Origin: Bradyrhizobium sp. Tv2a-2
Lineage (GTDB): Bacteria > Pseudomonadota > Alphaproteobacteria > Rhizobiales > Xanthobacteraceae
Assembly: GCF_000472425.1 (NCBI RefSeq)
Contig: NZ_AXAI01000010.1
Location: 98,375-162,374 of the forward strand
DNA length: 64,000 nt
Direction of reading: 5' to 3'
A model generated the notes under the pieces. That model saw nothing but the letters and a program-made list of their open reading frames with translations. It had not been told where the DNA came from and made no database searches. Below are positions 58,144-64,000 of this stretch, piece by piece (within the stretch, counting starts at the first letter, position 1; each line of letters starts with the position of its first letter). Both the position numbers and the translations under genes were made by a program.

Positions 58144-59016
58144 ATGAAGCGTACAGGGAAGAAACCAGCGACCGATCGCAATTTCGTCGTCGCGCTCTCC
58201 CGTGGACTCGACGTCTTGCGCGCATTCCAACCCCATGACGGGCTTCTGGGCAATCAGGAGATCGCGGCCCGCACCAACTTGCCCAAGCCGACCGTTTCCC
58301 GGCTCACTTACACATTGACCAAGCTCGGTTATCTTACGCCGGTCCCGCGCTTTGAGAAGTACAAGCTCGCGCCCGCGGTGATGGCGCTCGGCTATGCAGC
58401 ATTGGCCAATCTGGGGGTGGGCCGCCTCTCCGAGCCGTTCCGCCAAGAACTTATGCGGCAGACCGGGGGCGCCTGCGCAGTCGGCGGCCGCGACCGCCAC
58501 AGCATGATCTATTTCGGGCAGGCCAGGAGCGACCTGACGGTCGGGGTTCAACTCGACGTCGGCTCCCGGATACCTATTGCAACCACGGCGATGGGCCGGG
58601 CCTACATCTGGGCGCTGCCCGACGACGAGCGCGCCATTTTATTGCGCGAACTGCGCGAGCACTACGGCAGCCGCTGGCCCAAAATGCGCGACGGTATCGA
58701 GCGTTCCGGTGAAACAATCGCGAAACATGGTTTTGCGATGTCTGCCGGCGAGTGGCAGAACGACGTCCATGCGGTCGGCGTTGCACTAAAGTTAAATGAC
58801 GGAACAGGGCCTTATGCGTTTAACTGCGGGGCGCCGGCATTCCGGTTCACGGAAGAACGCCTGCTCAACGATATTGGACCGCGCCTGATCGCGATGGTAA
58901 GGAACATCGAAGCAGCCTTGGTCGGCATCGCACCGCCGGCGCAATCAAAAAAACAACAAAGCAAGAACGGGAAACCAGGAGGGAAAATTGCTCGCGTGGC
59001 CGAAGGGATCAGGTAG
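58144..59016 (+). CDS. IclR-family transcriptional regulator
   Basis: 290 residues. The N-terminal winged HTH (about 15-75) has ALSRGLDVLRAFQPHDGLLGNQEIAARTNLPKPTVSRLTYTLTKLGYL. The effector domain has RIPIATTAMGRAYIWALPDDERA and FNCGAPAF. A Lys/Gly-rich tail (about 30 residues) is extra. It is divergent from pimF and upstream of the transporter genes, so it is the likely regulator of the pim genes and perhaps of the transporter. The effector may be a CoA ester or a dicarboxylate (inference). Confidence 0.9.
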   Translation: MKRTGKKPATDRNFVVALSRGLDVLRAFQPHDGLLGNQEIAARTNLPKPTVSRLTYTLTKLGYLTPVPRFEKYKLAPAVMALGYAALANLGVGRLSEPFRQELMRQTGGACAVGGRDRHSMIYFGQARSDLTVGVQLDVGSRIPIATTAMGRAYIWALPDDERAILLRELREHYGSRWPKMRDGIERSGETIAKHGFAMSAGEWQNDVHAVGVALKLNDGTGPYAFNCGAPAFRFTEERLLNDIGPRLIAMVRNIEAALVGIAPPAQSKKQQSKNGKPGGKIARVAEGIR

Positions 59017-59088
59017 GCTTCATCGCAAGGACGTGCGAAAATTTTCGCCCGCCAGTTCCGTCCCTGTCTGGCACACGGGCGGGACACG

Positions 59089-59886
59089 ATGACGCAGGCA
59101 CAGCTCGCGCAGGGACAGGATCCCCTGCTCGCCGTTCGCGACGTCAGCGTCGTGTTCGGTGGCATCGTCGCACTGAACGGCGTCTCCTTCAACATGCACA
59201 AGGGTCAGGTCCTCGGCCTGATCGGTCCCAACGGCGCCGGCAAAACCACCCTGTTCAACTGCCTCTCCCGGCTCTACCAGCCGTCCTCCGGCGACATCCT
59301 GATGGAGGGACAGAGCATCCTGAAGCGGCCGCCGCACCGGATCGCCGAGATCGGCATCGGCCGCACCTTCCAGAACGTCGCGCTGTTCGCCAACCTCTCG
59401 GTGATGGACAATGTCCGCATCGGCGCCCATTCCAAGACCTCGAGCGACATCATCAGCGACTCGCTCAGGCTCGCCTGGGTCCGGCGCAGCGAGGTTGCGG
59501 TCAACAAGAAGGTGCACGAGCTCCTCGCCTATCTGGACCTCGAGGACGTCGCCCACACCACCGTGGCGGGCCTGCCGTTCGGCACCCAGAAGCGTGTGGA
59601 ACTGGCGCGCGCGCTCGCGACCGACCCCAAGATCCTGCTGCTCGACGAGCCGGCAGGCGGCCTCAACCATGAAGAGGTCCACGTGCTCGGCGACCTGATC
59701 CGCCGCATCCGCAACGAGCGCCATGTCACCGTGCTGCTGGTCGAGCACCACATGGGGCTCGTGATGTCGATCGCCGACCATGTCGTGGCGCTCAATTTCG
59801 GCCGCAAGCTCGCGGAAGGAACGCCCGCGCAGGTGCAGGCCGATCCCGACGTCATCAAGGCCTATCTCGGGAGCAAGGACCAATGA
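59089..59886 (+). CDS. LIV-type ABC transporter ATP-binding protein (LivG-like)
   Basis: 265 residues. Walker A GPNGAGKT (46-53), signature region PFGTQKRVELARAL replacing LSGGQ, and Walker B KILLLDEPAGGLNHEE. LivG-like features include GIGRTFQNVALFANLSVMDNVRIG. It drives HAAT-family import at the inner membrane. It begins 72 bp after the regulator, and its stop overlaps the livF-type start. Confidence 0.9.
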   Translation: MTQAQLAQGQDPLLAVRDVSVVFGGIVALNGVSFNMHKGQVLGLIGPNGAGKTTLFNCLSRLYQPSSGDILMEGQSILKRPPHRIAEIGIGRTFQNVALFANLSVMDNVRIGAHSKTSSDIISDSLRLAWVRRSEVAVNKKVHELLAYLDLEDVAHTTVAGLPFGTQKRVELARALATDPKILLLDEPAGGLNHEEVHVLGDLIRRIRNERHVTVLLVEHHMGLVMSIADHVVALNFGRKLAEGTPAQVQADPDVIKAYLGSKDQ

Positions 59887-60596
59887 CGACGCTGTTGAAC
59901 GTCAGGGACCTGCGCGCCTATTACGGCCAGGTGCAGGCCCTGCATGGGCTGAGCTTCTCGCTCAACGAAGGCAGCCTCACCACGCTGCTCGGGGCCAACG
60001 GCGCCGGCAAGACCACGACCTTGCGCGCGATCTGCAACATGGTGCGCTCGACCGGCGCGATCGAGTTCGAGGGCGCGCCGCTCACCAGCCGTTCGACCGA
60101 AAACATCGTGCGGCTCGGCATCGCCCATGTGCCGCAGGGCCGCGGCACCTTCACCACCATGACGGTGGAGGAAAACCTGCAGCTCGGGGCCATCACGCGG
60201 CGCGACAAGGCCGGCATCGTCTCCGACATCGAGCGGATGTATGCCTATTTCCCGGTGCTCAAGCAGCGTTACACCCAGCAGGCCGGCACGCTCTCCGGCG
60301 GCGAGCAGCAGATGCTCGCGGTCGCCCGCGCGCTGATGCTGCGGCCGCGGCTGATGCTGCTCGATGAGCCCTCTTTCGGGCTCGCGCCGCTCGTCGTGCG
60401 CGACCTCTTCAAGATCCTCGGCAAGATCAATCGCGAGGAGAAGGTTTCGATCCTGGTGGTCGAGCAGAACGCGCAGCTCGCGCTCGAGCTCGCCGACCAG
60501 GCCTATGTGATCGAGACCGGCCGCATCGTGATGTCGGGGGCGGCCCAAGAGATCGCCAACGACGAGAACGTCCGCAAGTCCTATCTGGGCTATTGA
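59883..60596 (+). CDS. LIV-type ABC transporter ATP-binding protein (LivF-like)
   Basis: 237 residues. GANGAGKTTT, LSGGEQQMLAVARALM and LMLLDEPSFGLAP are intact; the ending NDENVRKSYLGY is typical of LivF. It pairs with the upstream LivG-like ATPase as a heterodimer. ATG overlaps the upstream stop (ATGA). Confidence 0.92.
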   Translation: MTTLLNVRDLRAYYGQVQALHGLSFSLNEGSLTTLLGANGAGKTTTLRAICNMVRSTGAIEFEGAPLTSRSTENIVRLGIAHVPQGRGTFTTMTVEENLQLGAITRRDKAGIVSDIERMYAYFPVLKQRYTQQAGTLSGGEQQMLAVARALMLRPRLMLLDEPSFGLAPLVVRDLFKILGKINREEKVSILVVEQNAQLALELADQAYVIETGRIVMSGAAQEIANDENVRKSYLGY

Positions 60597-60609
60597 GGGA
60601 ACGAGGGCA

Positions 60610-61488
60610 ATGGAGCTATTCAGCAACCAAATCCTGGCGGGCATCTCCACCGGCGCGATTTACGCCTGCATGGCGCTCGCGGTGGTCATGATCTACCAGG
60701 CGATCGACCATCTCAATTTCGCGCAGGGCGAAATGGCGATGTTCTCGACCTTCATCTCCTGGCAGATGATGCAATGGGGCATACCCTATTGGGCCGCCTT
60801 CTTCCTCACCATCGGCCTTTCCTTCGTTGCCGGCATCGCCATCGAGCGCATCCTGTTCAAGCCGCTGGCGAAGGCGCCGGTGCTGACCAACGTCGCCGGC
60901 TTCATCGCGCTATATTCGATCATCAACTCCTCCGCCGGGCTGATCTGGGACTTCACCATCAAGCAATATCCGACACCGTTCGGTTCTGCCCCCTTCCTAG
61001 GCAGCCAGCTTATCTCGACCCACCAGGCCGGCATGATCGGAGTCACCATCCTGCTCCTGATCGGGCTCTATTTCTTCTTCCAGTACACCCGCGTTGGCCT
61101 GGCGATGCGTGCGGCCGCGTCGCTGCCCGAATCGGCACGGCTGGTCGGCATCAACACGAGCTGGATGATCGCGCTCGGCTGGGGCATGGCGTCGGCAATC
61201 GGCGCCATCGCCGGCATGCTGATCGCGCCAGTGGTATTCCTGGAGCCGAACATGATGGGCGGCGTCCTGATCTACGGCTTTGCCGCAGCCGTGCTCGGCG
61301 GCCTGACCAGCCCGCTCGGCGCCGTGGTCGGCGGCTTTTTGGTCGGCATCTTCGAGAACCTCGCCGGCACCTACATCCCGGGCGTCGGCAACGAGCTGAA
61401 GCTGCCGATTGCGCTCGCGTTGATCATTTCCGTCCTGGTCGTCAAACCTGCCGGTCTGTTCGGCCGTGCCATCGTGAAGCGAGTCTGA
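60610..61488 (+). CDS. LIV-type ABC transporter permease (LivH-like)
   Basis: 292 residues with about eight helices. The segment GAIYACMALAVVMIYQAIDHLNFAQGEMAMF is a LivH hallmark near residue 12. The helix-loop GINTSWMIALGWGMASAIGAIAGML contacts the ATPase. It starts 13 bp after the LivF-like gene and forms the pore with the next gene. Confidence 0.92.
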   Translation: MELFSNQILAGISTGAIYACMALAVVMIYQAIDHLNFAQGEMAMFSTFISWQMMQWGIPYWAAFFLTIGLSFVAGIAIERILFKPLAKAPVLTNVAGFIALYSIINSSAGLIWDFTIKQYPTPFGSAPFLGSQLISTHQAGMIGVTILLLIGLYFFFQYTRVGLAMRAAASLPESARLVGINTSWMIALGWGMASAIGAIAGMLIAPVVFLEPNMMGGVLIYGFAAAVLGGLTSPLGAVVGGFLVGIFENLAGTYIPGVGNELKLPIALALIISVLVVKPAGLFGRAIVKRV

Positions 61489-61490
61489 TC

Positions 61491-62510
61491 ATGAGCGCTG
61501 CTGTCGAGGAAGTCGTAACCGAAGCACCAGCCGTCGAAGCCGTCCCCAAGCGCGCCATGACACTCGGCACCGGCACGTCGCTGGTCGTGTTGGCGCTGTT
61601 GATCCTGGCGCCGCTGGTCGTGAAGAATTTCGTCATCTTCCAGCTCACGATGCTGCTGGTCTATGGCCTGGCAGTCTTGGCATTGAACATCCTGACCGGC
61701 GGGAGCGGCCAATTCTCGCTCGGCCAGAGCGCGTTCTACGCCGTGGGCGCCTACACGTCCGCGGTCCTGATGGAGCAATACAACGTCAACTATGCGCTGA
61801 CGCTGCCGATCTCGGGTATCCTGTGCTTTGCGGTCGGCTTCCTGTTCGGCCAGCCGGCGCTGCGGCTCTCCGGTGTCTACCTCGCGCTCGCAACGTTTGC
61901 GCTCGCAACCGCCATGCCGCAGCTGCTCAAGCTCAACTTCCTGGAGCCCTGGACGGGCGGCGTGCAGGGCCTGGTCGTGACCAAGCCCGACGCGCCGTTC
62001 GGCCTGCCGATGTCGCAGGACATGTGGCTCTATTATTTCACACTGGCGATCACCATTGCGATCTATGTCGGCGCGGTGAACCTGTTGCGCTCGCGCTCGG
62101 GCAGAGCCTTCATGGCTATCCGCGACAATGAGATCGCGGCATCCGCCATGGGCATCGACGTCGCGCTGTACAAGACGCTGGCCTTCGGCGTGTCCGCCGG
62201 GATCACCGGCATCGCCGGCTCGCTCGGCGCCATCGTCGTGCAATTCGTCGCGCCCGACAGCTACACCATCGGGCTCGCGATCCAGCTATTCCTCGGCATG
62301 GTGGTCGGCGGCGTCGGCTGGCTGCCAGGGTCGATCGTGGGCGCCGCCTTCATCATCTTCGTGCCCAACATGGCGGAGAACATCTCCAAGGGCCTGTCGG
62401 GCGCCGTGTTCGGCGTGCTGCTGTTCCTTGTCATCTTCGTGGTGCCGCATGGCGCGCGACAGGTCGCGATCTTCTGTCAGCAGACGGTCGCAAAGTTCCG
62501 GAAGAGATAG
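61491..62510 (+). CDS. LIV-type ABC transporter permease (LivM-like)
   Basis: 339 residues. A variable hydrophilic N-terminus (MSAAVEEVVTEAPAVEAVPK) is followed by about nine helices with LNILTGGSGQFSLGQSAFYAVGAYTSA (family loop) and RDNEIAASAMGIDVALYKTLAFGVSAGITGIAGSL (cytoplasmic coupling loop). ATG 61491 follows the LivH-type stop by 2 bp; the longer reading from 60774 lies inside livH. A repeat element separates it from the binding protein gene. Confidence 0.92.
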   Translation: MSAAVEEVVTEAPAVEAVPKRAMTLGTGTSLVVLALLILAPLVVKNFVIFQLTMLLVYGLAVLALNILTGGSGQFSLGQSAFYAVGAYTSAVLMEQYNVNYALTLPISGILCFAVGFLFGQPALRLSGVYLALATFALATAMPQLLKLNFLEPWTGGVQGLVVTKPDAPFGLPMSQDMWLYYFTLAITIAIYVGAVNLLRSRSGRAFMAIRDNEIAASAMGIDVALYKTLAFGVSAGITGIAGSLGAIVVQFVAPDSYTIGLAIQLFLGMVVGGVGWLPGSIVGAAFIIFVPNMAENISKGLSGAVFGVLLFLVIFVVPHGARQVAIFCQQTVAKFRKR

Positions 62511-62540
62511 AGCCCGGATTGAGGTCCGGCGACAAACGAA

Positions 62541-62671
62541 GGATCACCTCTCCCAAAGGGAGAGGTCGATTTGCGTAGCAAATCGGGTGAGGGGTTATGG
62601 TCCCTCGATACAGCTGCGGCCCTCCACCCGGCGCTATGCGCCGACCTCTCCCCGCTGGGGAGAGGTGCAAG
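62541..62671. repeat. Composite palindromic repeat between livM-type and binding protein genes
   Basis: Three hairpins in a row: ACCTCTCCC/GGGAGAGGT (62546-62566), CGATTTGC/GCAAATCG (62567-62585) and ACCTCTCCCC/GGGGAGAGGT (near 62644-62666). The first and third match each other, so the unit is a mosaic. It fills most of the 212-bp gap. Confidence 0.75.
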
Positions 62672-62722
62672 GAGCCTGCGGACGGATCAACCTGTGAACC
62701 TACATCCAATCGAGGAGACATG

Positions 62723-63943
62723 ATGTTCGTTGAAAAACTGAAGATCGCTGCGCTTGCGACAGCGGCAGTTGTTTTGATGTCCGGCACGGCGCTGGCACAG
62801 AAGAAATACGACACCGGCGCCACCGACACCGAGATCAAAATCGGCAACATCATGCCCTATAGCGGTCCCGCCTCGGCCTACGGCGTCATCGGCAAGACCG
62901 AGCAGGCCTATTTCAACAAGATCAACGCCGAGGGCGGCATCAACGGCCGCAAGATCAACTTCATCTCCTACGATGACGCCTACAGCCCGCCGAAGGCGGT
63001 GGAGCAGACGCGCAAGCTCGTCGAGAGCGACGAGGTGCTCCTGATGTTCAACCCGCTCGGCACGCCTTCGAACTCGGCAATCCAGAGGTATCTCAACTCC
63101 AAGAAGATCCCGCAGCTGTTCGTCGCCACCGGCGCCAGCAAGTGGAACGATCCGAAGGATTTCCCCTGGACCATGGGCTGGCAGCCTTCCTACCAGAGCG
63201 AAGCGCATATCTATGCGAAATATTTGCTCAAGGAGAAGCCGGACGCCAAGATCGGCGTGCTCTACCAGAACGACGATTTCGGTAAGGACTATCTGAAAGG
63301 CCTGAAGGACGGCCTCGGCGCCAAGGCGTCGATGATCACGGCCGAAGAGAGCTATGAGACCTCAGAACCTTCGATCGACGGCCATATCGTCAAGCTGAAG
63401 GCCGCCGGCGTCGATGTGTTCGTCTCCATCACCACGCCGAAATTCGCCGCGCAAGCGATCAAGAAGCTTGCCGAGATGGACTGGCATCCGCTCCACATCG
63501 TCTCCAACGTCTCGGCTTCGGTCGGCGGCGTGATCAAGCCCGCGGGCTTCGAAAATTCGCAAGGCATCCTGTCGGCGGCCTACGCCAAGGACGGCGCGGA
63601 CTCGCAGTGGGACAACGATCCCGGCATGCAGAAGTTCTACGCCTTCCTGAAGGAATACTATCCCGAGGGCAACCGGCTCGACGGCTCCGTGGTGTATGGC
63701 TACGGCGCGGCGCAAACCATGGTCCAGGTCTTGAAGCAGGCCGGCGACGACCTGACCCGTGCCAATGTGATGAAGCAGGCGGCGAGCCTGAAGAATTTCA
63801 CGCCCGACACACTCTTGCCCGGCATCAAGATCAACACCTCGCCAACCGATTATGCCCCGATCAAGCAACTGCAGATGATGCGGTTCAAGGGCGAGAAGTG
63901 GGAGCTGTTCGGCGACATCATCAATGACGAGCTGGGCAATTAA
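62723..63943 (+). CDS. LIV-type ABC transporter substrate-binding protein
   Basis: 406 residues. A signal peptide (MFVEKLKIAALATAAVVLMSGTALA) ends near residue 25. The mature part begins YDTGATDTEIKIGNIMPYSGPASAYG, with INFISYDDAYSPPKAVEQTRKLV and GVLYQNDDFGKDYLKGLKDGL, typical of HAAT receptors of the Peripla_BP_6 group. GAGGAG lies 4 bases upstream of ATG 62723 (an adjacent ATG at 62720 is equivalent). Related receptors beside the R. palustris pim genes bind dicarboxylic or fatty acids, which is the best guess here. The final 57 bp of the window show no feature. Confidence 0.9.
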   Translation: MFVEKLKIAALATAAVVLMSGTALAQKKYDTGATDTEIKIGNIMPYSGPASAYGVIGKTEQAYFNKINAEGGINGRKINFISYDDAYSPPKAVEQTRKLVESDEVLLMFNPLGTPSNSAIQRYLNSKKIPQLFVATGASKWNDPKDFPWTMGWQPSYQSEAHIYAKYLLKEKPDAKIGVLYQNDDFGKDYLKGLKDGLGAKASMITAEESYETSEPSIDGHIVKLKAAGVDVFVSITTPKFAAQAIKKLAEMDWHPLHIVSNVSASVGGVIKPAGFENSQGILSAAYAKDGADSQWDNDPGMQKFYAFLKEYYPEGNRLDGSVVYGYGAAQTMVQVLKQAGDDLTRANVMKQAASLKNFTPDTLLPGIKINTSPTDYAPIKQLQMMRFKGEKWELFGDIINDELGN

Positions 63944-64000
63944 GGCCCGGTATTAACCCTTGAGGCGGCGCAATCTTCCGCGTCCCTTAGACTAAATTCC

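Overview
The window looks like chromosomal DNA of a Bradyrhizobium-type alphaproteobacterium (Bradyrhizobium/Rhodopseudomonas group). The reasons are high GC with strong GC3 bias, a CycM-type membrane-anchored cytochrome c, a tad/cpa pilus locus, a full urea ABC transporter, a gene order matching pimFABCDE of Rhodopseudomonas palustris, and many short palindromic intergenic repeats. I see no tRNA, rRNA, CRISPR array, transposase or integrase.

Layout. 1-4849 (minus): urtA-urtB-urtC-urtD urea uptake. A sigma-54-type promoter precedes urtA and an intrinsic terminator separates urtA from urtBCD. urtD runs off the left edge. 4969-7740 (plus): a cold-adaptation trio of RhlE-type DEAD-box helicase, IF-1 with a basic tail, and CspA, with structured leaders. 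7836-20152: a tad (Flp) pilus locus, namely a solitary pilus N-domain protein, a large membrane protein, a sterol-desaturase family protein, then pilA, a tiny membrane ORF, and cpaA-cpaB-cpaC-cpaD-cpaE-cpaF-tadB-tadC. tadD lies 6 kb further on, on the opposite strand (26300-27112). Between tadC and tadD is a lower-GC block (20153-25228) with an acyltransferase, a GtrB-like glycosyltransferase, a methyltransferase and a GT-C-like membrane protein. It looks like an acquired surface-glycan module.

27240-29818: small membrane protein, M17 leucyl aminopeptidase and NlpC/P60 hydrolase. 29815-37533 (minus): a yej-type peptide ABC transporter with two tandem YejA-like binding proteins. 37741-42569: cycM, kdsB, pheA, an LLM-type flavin oxidoreductase, an AT-rich interval with a possible gene relic, and metF, which overlaps metH (42569-46429). 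46460-49222: a GST-family protein, a small hypothetical protein and glpK.

49403-63943: a catabolic locus. pimF-A-B-C-D-E (minus) encodes CoA activation and beta-oxidation of dicarboxylic or fatty acids. Divergent from it are an IclR-family regulator, with a palindromic operator candidate in the shared promoter, and a LIV/HAAT-type ABC transporter (two ATPases, two permeases, binding protein). The likely logic is import by the transporter, activation by PimA, oxidation by PimC/D, hydration and dehydrogenation by PimF, thiolysis by PimB, and control by the IclR protein. Almost every non-overlapping gap in the pim operon carries a palindromic repeat.

The most unusual features are the glycan island splitting the tad locus, the repeat-filled pim operon, the paired hairpin repeat with compensatory changes at 47576-47661, the urtA control signals, and the terminator-like leader of the helicase. 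I see no clear-cut novel defence or mobile system.
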